From: Gammaproteobacteria bacterium TMED92
GTDB taxonomy: Bacteria; Pseudomonadota; Gammaproteobacteria; Pseudomonadales; Azotimanducaceae
Direction: 5' to 3'
Assembly: GCA_002170355.2 (NCBI GenBank)
Contig: NHET02000062.1
Location: 6,707-13,021 of the forward strand
DNA: 6,315 nt
Part shown: piece by piece, positions 1-6,315 of the stretch
How the letters are laid out: every line of letters starts with the position of its first letter
How positions within the stretch are numbered: the first letter of the stretch is position 1
Translations under genes and position numbers: made by a program
The notes under the pieces: generated by a model
Told to the model about the DNA's origin: nothing
Database searches by the model: none
What the model saw: only the letters and a program-made list of their open reading frames with translations

Positions 1-2
1 AC

Positions 3-431
3 GACATGACCGATACCCTGCACGACTACGGTGGCATCGGCTTAGCCGCCCCACAAATAGATGAAAACCTGCGCCTGGCGATTATCGAAATACCCGGCGG
101 CCCTAGCCGTTATGGTGATATTGAAGCAATGCCTTTGACGGCTTTTTTTAATCCGGTGATCGAAGTCTTGGATGAGAGTCGCGAAGGCTACTGGGAGGGG
201 TGCTTGTCCGTTCCAGGGTTGCGCGGCTATGTGCAGCGGCCTCAACACATTCGCGTGCGTTACATTAACCAACACAGAGAGTCTGCGGAACTAGAGCTGC
301 AAGGTTTCCTCGCCACCGTTATGCAGCACGAATTCGACCACCTCGATGGACGCCTCTACATCGATCACATCAGTGACACCAGCAAACTCGCTTTCGAGGA
401 AGAATGGCTTCGCCATCATGTCGAACACTGA
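3..431 (+). CDS. def: Peptide deformylase, 3' part (5' end outside window)
   Basis: Metal-dependent cytosolic enzyme that removes the formyl group from the N-terminal formyl-methionine of new proteins. All three family motifs are visible. Counting from the Met codon at position 6, they are GGIGLAAPQ (residues 9-17), EGCLS (64-68) and QHEFDH (107-112). Cys66, His108 and His112 are the expected metal ligands and Glu109 the catalytic acid/base. The Met at position 6 is not the true start: the first motif normally lies about 40 residues into the protein, the frame stays open to the window edge, and there is no ribosome binding site to see. Roughly 30-40 N-terminal residues are therefore missing. 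The insert between motifs 1 and 2 and the form EGCLSVPGLRG differ from E. coli Def (EGCLSIPEQR), so this may be a second deformylase paralogue rather than the def-fmt copy. No fmt lies downstream; the gene ends five bases before the convergent ilvA. Family certain, paralogue status inferred. Confidence 0.95.
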   Translation, partial: DMTDTLHDYGGIGLAAPQIDENLRLAIIEIPGGPSRYGDIEAMPLTAFFNPVIEVLDESREGYWEGCLSVPGLRGYVQRPQHIRVRYINQHRESAELELQGFLATVMQHEFDHLDGRLYIDHISDTSKLAFEEEWLRHHVEH

Positions 432-436
432 CCGCG

Positions 437-1951
437 CTATTGTAAAAACATCTTGTAGGCTGGATTGTCTTGCTCCGACCAAAAGCGATAACCAATTTCT
501 TTAAGGTATTTGTTTAACGCAGGCTGATCTTTTTGCGTTCCGGCGAACCCAACCAATACGCGCCCCCAGGCAGAGCCGTGGTTGCGGTAATGAAACAAGC
601 TGATGTTCCAATGCTGGCCCAAACCAGTGAGGAATTGCAGTAACGCGCCTGGTCGTTCGGGGAACTCGAAGCGATACAGCAGCTCATCGTCGCTTAGCGA
701 ACTGCGTCCGCCAACCATATGTCGGACATGCAGCTTCGCTGCCTCATTCTCCGTCATGTCTAAGACTGAGTAGTCTCTTTGTTGCAAACTCGCGACGACT
801 TCCAGACGGTCCGCTAACGAATCGACTCGCAACCCAACGTATATGTGCGCGTGCTGTGAATCAGCGAAGCGGTAATTAAACTCGGTAACCGCACGTCGCC
901 CGAGCGCCTTACAAAAGCGCAAAAAACTACCTGGGGTTTCGTCAATGTTCACCGCTAAGATCGCCTCGCGTTCCTCGCCTACTTCGGCTCGCTCAGAGAT
1001 ATGACGCAAGCGATCAAAGTTAACGTTAGCGCCACTAACTATTGCGACCGCAGAGCCAATGCCACGGGCAGTCGCCAAGTAACGCTTCATACCAGCAATA
1101 GATAGCGCTCCAGCAGGTTCAGATACACAACGCGTGTCTTCAAAAACATCTTTAATCGCAGCGCATATCTCGTCAGTGTTCACCAACACCACGTCGTCCA
1201 CATATTGCTTTGCAATTTTGAAGGGCGCAGCACCAACCTGAGCCACGCTCACACCATCAGCAAATAGATCTAACTGATCTGCCGGCAGTCGTACGCGTTT
1301 ACCGGCTGCTCGTGCAGCGTGGAGACAAGCAGAGCCTTCAGCCTCAACACCGATAATCTTTGTCTGTGGGTGAAGATATTTGACATAAGCCGCAATCCCT
1401 GCGATCAACCCACCGCCACCCACGGGTACAAAAATGGCGTCCAAGGTTCCCGGGTATTGGTTGACGATTTCCATACCAATAGTGCCTTGGCCGGCGATAA
1501 CGTCGACATCATCGTATGGTGGAATGTAAATCAGCCCGTTCGTCTCAGACAACTCAGCTGCGTGGGCAGCTGCTTGGTCATAGTTGTCGCCGTACAATAT
1601 GACTTTGGCCCCGCGCCCGCGTACTGCATTGACCTTGATGCTCGGCGTATTTCGCCCCATCACTATGGTGGCTTTGATGCCCAGACGCTGCGCCGCCATT
1701 GCAACACCTTGAGCATGATTACCGGCCGATGCAGTGATGACTCCGCCCCCAAGCTCGGCTTTGGTAAGCTGACTGATCTTGTTGTAAGCCCCGCGCAATT
1801 TGAAACTGAATATGGGCTGCAAGTCTTCGCGCTTGAGTCGCACATCGACACCTAAGCGCTCGCTCAACAAGCTTGCGCGAGTCAGGGGTGTTTCATCTGC
1901 TACTTCGTAAACGCGAGAGGACAGAATTTTCTTTACATAGGTTTCTAACAT
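437..1951 (-). CDS. ilvA: Threonine ammonia-lyase, biosynthetic (threonine deaminase)
   Basis: PLP enzyme that converts L-threonine to 2-oxobutanoate and ammonia, the committed step of isoleucine synthesis, in the cytosol. At 504 residues it is close to the 514 of E. coli IlvA. The PLP-binding Lys is Lys51 in [18 protein letters not shown] follows at 75-82, the phosphate-binding glycine loop GGGGL at 178-182, SEPAGA at 278-283 and SGAN at 306-309. The C-terminal part carries two ACT-like regulatory domains (about 327-400 and 423-495), which marks the allosteric biosynthetic form, known in the family to be inhibited by isoleucine and activated by valine, rather than the short catabolic TdcB. 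The ATG start has GAGGA ten bases upstream and the N-terminus matches the family. It diverges from rpiA and converges on the deformylase gene with five bases between the stops. No attenuator-like leader peptide rich in Ile/Val/Leu codons is seen in the short upstream gap. Confidence 0.97.
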   Translation of the reverse strand: MLETYVKKILSSRVYEVADETPLTRASLLSERLGVDVRLKREDLQPIFSFKLRGAYNKISQLTKAELGGGVITASAGNHAQGVAMAAQRLGIKATIVMGRNTPSIKVNAVRGRGAKVILYGDNYDQAAAHAAELSETNGLIYIPPYDDVDVIAGQGTIGMEIVNQYPGTLDAIFVPVGGGGLIAGIAAYVKYLHPQTKIIGVEAEGSACLHAARAAGKRVRLPADQLDLFADGVSVAQVGAAPFKIAKQYVDDVVLVNTDEICAAIKDVFEDTRCVSEPAGALSIAGMKRYLATARGIGSAVAIVSGANVNFDRLRHISERAEVGEEREAILAVNIDETPGSFLRFCKALGRRAVTEFNYRFADSQHAHIYVGLRVDSLADRLEVVASLQQRDYSVLDMTENEAAKLHVRHMVGGRSSLSDDELLYRFEFPERPGALLQFLTGLGQHWNISLFHYRNHGSAWGRVLVGFAGTQKDQPALNKYLKEIGYRFWSEQDNPAYKMFLQ

Positions 1952-2031
1952 GTCACCATTTTCCTCGTTATCGCGGCCGGGAGCCAGCCATTAGCAGCAA
2001 CAAATCTGTAGCAACGGATCCAGAGCAGGCC
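1952..2031. promoter_or_regulatory. Divergent ilvA / rpiA start region
   Basis: This gap of about 80 bases separates the two divergent starts and must hold, or lie beside, the signals for both genes. I found no convincing pair of -35/-10 boxes in it on either strand, so one or both promoters may lie inside the neighbouring coding sequence. On the + strand it contains GGGAG at 1979-1983, six bases before an ATT codon (1990) that is in frame with rpiA, and the weaker AGAG at 2022-2025, six bases before the TTG at 2032. No ATG, GTG or CTG in the rpiA frame occurs in the gap. Confidence 0.35.
1962..1966 (-). promoter_or_regulatory. Ribosome binding site of ilvA
   Basis: On the - strand the bases GAGGA lie ten bases before the ATG at 1951. 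The spacing is slightly long but usable, and no other purine-rich stretch lies closer. It supports the ATG as the start of ilvA. Confidence 0.55.
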
Positions 2032-2685
2032 TTGAAGCGGCAAGCTGCAGAGGCCGCTGTCGAGAAAATCAAACCGTTACTCACCGGCAAGAGCATTGTT
2101 GGCGTTGGCACAGGGTCCACCACAAATTGTTTTATCGACGCGCTCGCGCCCATTAAACACACCTTCGACGCAGCGGTATCGTCCAGTGACGCGTCCACAA
2201 AGCTGCTCGAAGCGCTGGGCATTACCGTGATCGACTTAAACTCGGCGCCAAGCTTAGACGTTTACGTCGACGGTGCTGACGAACTCAACGACGCCAAGCA
2301 GTTGGTCAAGGGCGGCGGTGCCGCGCTGACACGGGAAAAAATCGTTGCCAATGCTGCAGATACCTTTATCTGTATCGCCCACGAGAGTAAACGTGTGCCA
2401 CAACTGGGTGGTTATCCGTTACCCGTCGAAGTCATTCCAATGGCCAGAAGTTCGGTAGCTAGACAACTTTTGGCACTGGGCGGACGACCTGAGTGGCGCG
2501 AGGGCGTAGTTACCGACAACGGTAATTGGATTCTCGACGTCCATGACCTAACGATTACCGAGCCAGTGTTACTGGAGTCGCGCATTAACGACATTGCCGG
2601 CGTGGTTTGCAATGGTTTGTTTGCAATTTCGCCTGCAGATTGCGTCATCCTAGCGACCTCACAGGGCATCGTCGAAATTAGCTAG
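2032..2685 (+). CDS. rpiA: Ribose-5-phosphate isomerase A
   Basis: Interconverts ribose 5-phosphate and ribulose 5-phosphate in the cytosolic pentose phosphate pathway. From the TTG at 2032 the protein is 217 residues, against 219 in E. coli RpiA. The family signatures are all present: phosphate loop GVGTGST (24-30), SSDAST (51-56), DGADE (80-84) and [11 protein letters not shown] (93-103), with Lys93 and Glu102 matching the catalytic Lys94 and Glu103 of E. coli. [12 protein letters not shown] and the GRPE...GVVTDNGN region are also intact. The start is uncertain. The frame has no ATG or GTG near the expected N-terminus and stays open back to a TTG at 1873 inside antisense ilvA. TTG 2032 gives the right length but has only a weak AGAG before it; ATT 1990 has a better GGGAG site and would add 14 residues; ACG 2014 would add six. 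It is divergent from ilvA, and its stop overlaps that of the convergent dehydrogenase gene. Function is secure; the start is moderately so. Confidence 0.93.
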   Translation: MKRQAAEAAVEKIKPLLTGKSIVGVGTGSTTNCFIDALAPIKHTFDAAVSSSDASTKLLEALGITVIDLNSAPSLDVYVDGADELNDAKQLVKGGGAALTREKIVANAADTFICIAHESKRVPQLGGYPLPVEVIPMARSSVARQLLALGGRPEWREGVVTDNGNWILDVHDLTITEPVLLESRINDIAGVVCNGLFAISPADCVILATSQGIVEIS

Positions 2686-4049
2686 TCTGCTACAGGTAGC
2701 AACTTATTCGGATTAAATATCTGGTGCGGATCAAATAACTCTTTGAGGCCTCGCATCAGTTCGATCTCCTCAGGGCTGCGAGAATAGTCAAGAAAATCGC
2801 GTTTCAGCAGACCTACCCCATGTTCTGCAGAAATGCTGCCGCGCCGATCTGCCACTAAGGAAAAAATATTTGGACTCATTGCATGTCCATGATGGAAGAA
2901 CTCGTCCACACTCATCTGCTCGGGGCGCAAAATATTTAGATGCAAATTGCCGTCGCCGATGTGTCCGTACCAGCACACTTCAAAATTTGGGAAGCTCTTT
3001 GCAACATATTGGTCAACCTCCTCGAGGAACTCGGGTACTTCGCTGATGCGTACTGATAGGTCGTTTTTATAAGGCGTGTAGGGGGCAATGGCTTCTGATA
3101 TGCCCTCTCGCAGTTGCCATAGCGCCGCGGCTTGAGCTTTTGATTGACTGACAACGCCATCGCTTATCCAGCCTGATTCTAAGCAGGTAACGAATGCAGC
3201 TTCGGCAGCAGCATTCGCTGATGAATCAAATTCTACCAGGACGTAAAAGGCTTCAGGCTGTTCCAGCGGTGCCGGCAAATCACGATGCGCACGCACTTTT
3301 TCCAACGCCACATCCGAGAAAAATTCGAAAGCCGAGGGGTTCAGATGGGCGTTGAAAGTCGTCAGTATGCTTAACAAGTGGCTCACCTTCGGCACGCCTA
3401 AAACCATAACTACCTGAGGCTCCGGCGCTGTGGTGAGCTGCACATCGATTTCGGCCAGCAGACCCAGAGTACCTTCGGAGCCAATCATTAAATGTCGGAA
3501 GTCATAGCCTGTAGCATTTTTGACGAGGCCAGCGTTGCAGTCGAGCAACGCACCAGTACCGGTGACAACTTTTAACCCCGCGACCCAGTCTCTAGTCAGT
3601 CCATAGCGGATGACCTTAATGCCCCCGGCATTGGTCGAAACATTACCGCCAATTTGGCTAGACCCGGATGAAGCGAAATCCACCGGGTAAAACAGCCCTT
3701 GCTGGTGGGCGAACTCCTGCAATTTGGCGGTCACCACACCAGGTTGGCAGGTGACGATGCGATCTTCAGCAGAAAAATCCAAAATTTTGTTCATGCGGTC
3801 AAATGACACCACCACTTCGCCTAGGCTGGCAACGGCTCCACCCGACAGACCAGTACGCCCACCGCTGGGTACTAACTTTAGACCAGCATCAATGGCATAC
3901 CGCACAAGCTCTTGCAATTGCTGTATGGATTCAGGAAATACAATTGCGCTCGGCGCTACACTAAAGCCATTTGTCCAATCTTTGCCCCAGTGCTGAAGAC
4001 TGGCGTCGTCTGTACGGATTTGCTTATCGCTAAAAATTTCTGTTAGCAC
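2682..4049 (-). CDS. FAD-linked D-2-hydroxyglutarate dehydrogenase
   Basis: Flavoprotein of the FAD-binding type 4 / FAD-oxidase C family that oxidises a D-2-hydroxyacid, most likely D-2-hydroxyglutarate to 2-oxoglutarate, passing electrons to an acceptor such as electron-transfer flavoprotein. The FAD domain (about 35-205) carries [13 protein letters not shown] (61-73) and [15 protein letters not shown] (129-143). The C-terminal substrate domain (about 210-450) carries the metal-binding HIGDGNLH (363-370) and AEHGVG (408-413). The phrases [28 protein letters not shown] and [17 protein letters not shown] text closely resemble, from memory, the Pseudomonas D-2-hydroxyglutarate dehydrogenase. 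Glycolate oxidase GlcD and D-lactate dehydrogenase are relatives, but no GlcE/GlcF partner or iron-sulfur domain is present. The 455-residue length is normal. Start is GTG, with AAAGAGG six bases upstream. It is the last gene of the probable pgk-fba-hydrolase unit, 48 bases after the hydrolase stop. The known link is to SerA, which makes D-2-hydroxyglutarate; serA is not in the window. Family certain, substrate likely. Confidence 0.88.
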   Translation of the reverse strand: MLTEIFSDKQIRTDDASLQHWGKDWTNGFSVAPSAIVFPESIQQLQELVRYAIDAGLKLVPSGGRTGLSGGAVASLGEVVVSFDRMNKILDFSAEDRIVTCQPGVVTAKLQEFAHQQGLFYPVDFASSGSSQIGGNVSTNAGGIKVIRYGLTRDWVAGLKVVTGTGALLDCNAGLVKNATGYDFRHLMIGSEGTLGLLAEIDVQLTTAPEPQVVMVLGVPKVSHLLSILTTFNAHLNPSAFEFFSDVALEKVRAHRDLPAPLEQPEAFYVLVEFDSSANAAAEAAFVTCLESGWISDGVVSQSKAQAAALWQLREGISEAIAPYTPYKNDLSVRISEVPEFLEEVDQYVAKSFPNFEVCWYGHIGDGNLHLNILRPEQMSVDEFFHHGHAMSPNIFSLVADRRGSISAEHGVGLLKRDFLDYSRSPEEIELMRGLKELFDPHQIFNPNKLLPVAD

Positions 4050-4055
4050 CAGGAG

Positions 4056-4062
4056 CCTCTTT
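4056..4062 (-). promoter_or_regulatory. Ribosome binding site fixing the GTG start of the D2HGDH gene
   Basis: AAAGAGG on the - strand lies six bases before the GTG at 4049. This strong site supports the GTG over any internal start. Confidence 0.65.
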
Positions 4063-4097
4063 TACGTCTACTTTGCGGTTCGATTAGTGCCGTCGCC

Positions 4098-5051
4098 TTA
4101 CCAACAACACTCGGCGTCCAACCAATCCCAGATCACCTGCCTGACCGCCGGAGTTTCGTTCACCAAGTGATGGCGGGCGTGGGGAATTGTCAAAACACTG
4201 GCTGCTGGATACCGCCGAGCCAACACTGGCAGGTTATGTCGATAGCTGACAGTCTTATCATCAAAACCGTGCACTATCTTCGCTGCAACCCGGCTGCCCG
4301 GATAGCCCTCGAAGCGGGTGAACCAATCCACCATCGCCTGAACCCAAGCCACGGGCAACGTTTTCGCCTGCAGTGGGTCTGCAGCCAAGAAAGCTGTAAA
4401 CGCTTCTGGCATGTTACTGCGTAGATCACGGGGTCGCGCTCGGATCCAGCGCTTGATCAAGGCGAAGTACCAACGCAACAACGGCCAACCATATGGCCGA
4501 ACTAACGGCGCCAAGAGAATGAACGCACCCTTGGGAATCAACGCCTTTTGCTGTTCGTACTCCATGAGCACAGCACCGCCCATGCTTTGACCGATCCAGT
4601 GGGTGGGCTCACAGCCGATAATGTCCTCGGCTAATGCGTGTATGCAGGCCAAAACCTCGACGTACTGCTGAAAGTTATCAATAGTCGCCTGTTGGCCTGT
4701 TGAGAGGCCGTGACCAACGTGATCAAAAATCAACACGCCGATGTTGCGGTGGAGTAGCTGCTGAATCAGGTGACCGTAGAGGCCAGTATGGTCGTAATAC
4801 CCATGACAAACTAATGCCCAACATTTTGTTTGCGCGGGCCGAAACGTTTGTACGGCAATACGCTCACCCGCCAGCGCTACTACCCCTATGTTGCGCGTGA
4901 CGCCAGCGAAGTCCAAAGCATAAAACGCATCGTACGCTTGCAACGCTAGTCCGTCCGCTAAGCTGTAGCCACCGTCATCCACAGGACAGCAGGCCAGGCT
5001 CGCCATGAGGTCGGCGTCACTAAATGGGGTTTTTCCGCGACGCTCCAACAC
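4098..5051 (-). CDS. Alpha/beta hydrolase, serine type (monoacylglycerol lipase / lysophospholipase-like)
   Basis: A 317-residue serine hydrolase of the Hydrolase_4 (serine aminopeptidase S33) group. Visible parts are the oxyanion-hole segment HGYYDHTGLYGHL (83-95), the FDHVGHGLS turn (109-117), the nucleophile elbow GQSMGG with Ser156 (154-159), the probable acid Asp265 in HGFDDKTV, and the probable catalytic His294 in ARHHLVNE. This layout matches PldB-type lysophospholipases and monoacylglycerol lipases, so an ester of a lipid or small alcohol is a plausible substrate, but none can be assigned. No signal peptide is seen, so it is probably cytosolic. A basic, aromatic segment (about 187-207) lies in the cap region and could touch membranes. 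Start is GTG, 29 bases after the fba stop; only a weak AGAAAG lies before it. TTG at 5048 and ATG at 5006 are alternatives, the latter with no ribosome binding site. The C-terminus ends Cys-Cys-Trp. It is sandwiched between fba and the D2HGDH gene on the same strand. Confidence 0.85.
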   Translation of the reverse strand: MLERRGKTPFSDADLMASLACCPVDDGGYSLADGLALQAYDAFYALDFAGVTRNIGVVALAGERIAVQTFRPAQTKCWALVCHGYYDHTGLYGHLIQQLLHRNIGVLIFDHVGHGLSTGQQATIDNFQQYVEVLACIHALAEDIIGCEPTHWIGQSMGGAVLMEYEQQKALIPKGAFILLAPLVRPYGWPLLRWYFALIKRWIRARPRDLRSNMPEAFTAFLAADPLQAKTLPVAWVQAMVDWFTRFEGYPGSRVAAKIVHGFDDKTVSYRHNLPVLARRYPAASVLTIPHARHHLVNETPAVRQVIWDWLDAECCW

Positions 5052-5080
5052 GCTGATCAGACTTTCTCGCTGCAGCGCTG

Positions 5081-6145
5081 TTATTGAATCACTTGATTTA
5101 ACGCGCCAGACAAATACTGGTCATGCATAGCATCGAGCGAATGCGGTTTAATTTTATGGGCCTGTCCCTCCGTGCCAAACGCCTGGTATCGATCCACAAC
5201 CACCGCTTTCATTGCCGCCGTTGATGCGGCCAAATACTTTCTTGGGTCAAATTCCGCCTTGTTAGTGGCTAAGAACTTTCGAATAGCCGCGGTTGATGCC
5301 AAGCGCAGATCGGTGTCGATATTGACCTTACGCACACCGTGCTTAATTCCTTGCTGTATTTCAGCTACCGGTACGCCATAGGTTTCTGGAATCTCGCCAC
5401 CATATGCGTTGATTTCTGCCAGCAAGTCTTGGGGTACGGACGAGCTTCCGTGCATCACCAGATGAGTATTTGGCAGGCGACTGTGTATCGCTTTGACCTG
5501 CTCGATCGCAAGGATGTCACCAGTGGGCGGTCGACTGAACTTATAGGCGCCATGCGACGTACCTATGGCGATGGCCAAGGCATCAACGCCAGTTTTCTGC
5601 ACAAAGTCCGCGGCTTGTTCAGGGTCTGTCAGCATCTGCTCCATCGACAATGTTCCCTCAGCACCAACGCCGTCTTCTTCTCCCGCCAAACCCGACTCTA
5701 AGGAACCGAGACAGCCTAACTCTCCCTCCACAGAGACACCGCACGCATGCGCCATATCTACTACACGCCGGGTTACATCGACGTTGTAGTCGTATTCCGC
5801 GGGGGTTTTCTGATCTTCCAACAAAGATCCATCCATCATGACGGAACTGAAACCCAATTGAATTGAGCGCTGGCAAACCGCCGGCGATGCACCGTGATCT
5901 TGGTGCATGACGACTGGTATGTCTGGAAACTCTTCGATCGCGGCCAAAATAAGATGTCGCAAAAAAGTCGGTCCTGCATACTTTCTCGCGCCGGCAGACG
6001 CTTGCACGATAACCGGGCTTTGAGTCTCTGCTGCGCCTTCCATAATGGCTCGCATCTGTTCTAGGTTGTTGACGTTAAACGCGGGAACGCCATATTCGTT
6101 TTCTGCAGCGTGGTCTAGTAGTTGCCGCATGCTAATAAGAGCCAT
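5081..6145 (-). CDS. fba: Class II fructose-bisphosphate aldolase
   Basis: Zinc-dependent aldolase that reversibly splits fructose 1,6-bisphosphate into dihydroxyacetone phosphate and glyceraldehyde 3-phosphate, in the cytosol. At 354 residues it has the length of the Pseudomonas/Calvin-cycle CbbA type. Seen are HQDHG (81-85) with catalytic Asp83 and zinc ligand His84, VEGELG (139-144), GTSHGAYK (195-202) with zinc ligand His198, HGSSSVP (232-238) with zinc ligand His232, and the substrate-binding NIDTDLR (275-281). A full barrel is present with no gap or missing key residue. The ATG has AGGAG six bases upstream and the N-terminus [15 protein letters not shown] is typical of the family. It starts 44 bases after the pgk stop on the same strand, so the two glycolytic genes are very likely co-transcribed. 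No RuBisCO or phosphoribulokinase gene is visible, so a role in glycolysis/gluconeogenesis is the simplest reading. Confidence 0.97.
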   Translation of the reverse strand: MALISMRQLLDHAAENEYGVPAFNVNNLEQMRAIMEGAAETQSPVIVQASAGARKYAGPTFLRHLILAAIEEFPDIPVVMHQDHGASPAVCQRSIQLGFSSVMMDGSLLEDQKTPAEYDYNVDVTRRVVDMAHACGVSVEGELGCLGSLESGLAGEEDGVGAEGTLSMEQMLTDPEQAADFVQKTGVDALAIAIGTSHGAYKFSRPPTGDILAIEQVKAIHSRLPNTHLVMHGSSSVPQDLLAEINAYGGEIPETYGVPVAEIQQGIKHGVRKVNIDTDLRLASTAAIRKFLATNKAEFDPRKYLAASTAAMKAVVVDRYQAFGTEGQAHKIKPHSLDAMHDQYLSGALNQVIQ

Positions 6146-6151
6146 TGTTTT

Positions 6152-6156
6152 CTCCT
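6152..6156 (-). promoter_or_regulatory. Ribosome binding site of fba
   Basis: AGGAG on the - strand lies six bases before the ATG at 6145. It is the strongest canonical site in the window, in keeping with a highly expressed glycolytic gene. Confidence 0.7.
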
Positions 6157-6189
6157 GCTCGCCAAATCCGATTTAGTTCCATACCCAAC

Positions 6190-6315
6190 TTACCCAGCTC
6201 CACGAGCCGCTAGCACCTCTACAGCCGGCAACACTTTGCCCTCGACAAATTCCAAGAAAGCGCCGCCGCCAGTTGAGATGTAAGACACGCCTTCGGTCAC
6301 CGCATATTTGTCGAT
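6190..6315 (-). CDS. pgk: Phosphoglycerate kinase, C-terminal 41 residues (gene continues past the right edge)
   Basis: Reading the - strand from the window edge gives an open frame of 41 codons ending in TAA at 6190-6192. It contains [20 protein letters not shown], the highly conserved C-terminal nucleotide-binding signature of phosphoglycerate kinase, with the GGGAF loop, and then the final helix [12 protein letters not shown]. The enzyme transfers phosphate between 1,3-bisphosphoglycerate and ADP to give 3-phosphoglycerate and ATP. Only the tail is present, so nothing can be said of the rest of the protein. The gene leads into fba after 44 bases with no visible terminator, as in the epd-pgk-fba clusters of many proteobacteria. 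It is too short for a simple length cut-off but is secure by motif. Confidence 0.95.
   Translation of the reverse strand: MDKYAVTEGVSYISTGGGAFLEFVEGKVLPAVEVLAARGAG

Noticed and set aside
6..8. ATG at position 6 as the start of the deformylase
   Set aside because: It would put the first metal-site motif at residue 9 and remove the N-terminal helix needed by the family; the gene is cut by the window edge.
1319..1855. A + strand open frame of 178 codons inside ilvA
   Set aside because: It lies fully antisense to the well-supported ilvA catalytic domain, has no recognisable motif, and its residue make-up looks like a shadow of the real frame.
2682..4049. Annotation as glycolate oxidase subunit GlcD or D-lactate dehydrogenase
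   Set aside because: No GlcE or GlcF partner, no iron-sulfur domain, and the motif wording and ilvA-rpiA neighbourhood fit D-2-hydroxyglutarate dehydrogenase better.
4167..4424. A + strand open frame of 85 codons inside the hydrolase
   Set aside because: Antisense to the region holding the catalytic Asp and His of the hydrolase, with no features of its own.
5339..5701. A + strand open frame of 120 codons, and overlapping shorter ones, inside fba
   Set aside because: These are antisense to highly conserved aldolase motifs, have no ribosome binding site or family features, and overlap one another in different frames.
5081..6315. A Calvin-cycle (cbb) operon based on the CbbA-like aldolase and pgk
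   Set aside because: No RuBisCO, phosphoribulokinase or CbbR gene is visible, and the same aldolase type serves glycolysis in non-autotrophs.
1..6315. A new defence, mobile or otherwise undescribed system
   Set aside because: Every gene belongs to a known housekeeping or common enzyme family, there are no repeats, integrase, transposase or unusual base composition, and no sizeable gene-free stretch.

Overview
The window looks like ordinary chromosomal core-metabolism DNA from a gammaproteobacterium of intermediate GC, probably pseudomonad-like or marine. This assignment is by inference: the order ilvA / rpiA / D-2-hydroxyglutarate dehydrogenase, the 354-residue class II aldolase and the two-ACT-domain threonine deaminase all fit that group, but no rRNA or other marker is present to prove it. 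There are no mobile elements, CRISPR arrays, tRNAs or repeats, and no gene-free stretch longer than about 100 bases.

Layout, left to right. The 3' part of a peptide deformylase gene enters on the + strand (to 431). It meets ilvA tail to tail (437-1951, - strand, biosynthetic threonine deaminase). ilvA and rpiA (+ strand, best start 2032, ribose-5-phosphate isomerase A) diverge from a gap of about 80 bases. rpiA then converges on an FAD-dependent D-2-hydroxyglutarate dehydrogenase gene (2682-4049, - strand), and the two stop codons share a CTAG tetranucleotide. From the right edge back to 2682, all genes are on the - strand with gaps of 29-48 bases: the 3' end of pgk (6190-6315), class II fructose-bisphosphate aldolase (5081-6145), a serine alpha/beta hydrolase of the monoacylglycerol-lipase/lysophospholipase type (4098-5051), and the D-2-hydroxyglutarate dehydrogenase. 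This is probably one transcript, pgk-fba-hydrolase-D2HGDH.

How the genes work together. Pgk and aldolase are central glycolytic/gluconeogenic enzymes, and RpiA links to the pentose phosphate pathway. IlvA commits threonine to isoleucine synthesis. The D-2-hydroxyglutarate dehydrogenase probably re-oxidises the D-2-hydroxyglutarate made by SerA during serine synthesis from 3-phosphoglycerate, the metabolite made by Pgk. The hydrolase has a complete catalytic triad but no assigned substrate.

I see no convincing undescribed system here. The points most worth a second look are the unusual start region of rpiA, the placement of the D2HGDH gene behind pgk-fba rather than directly beside serA, and the unexplained hydrolase between them.
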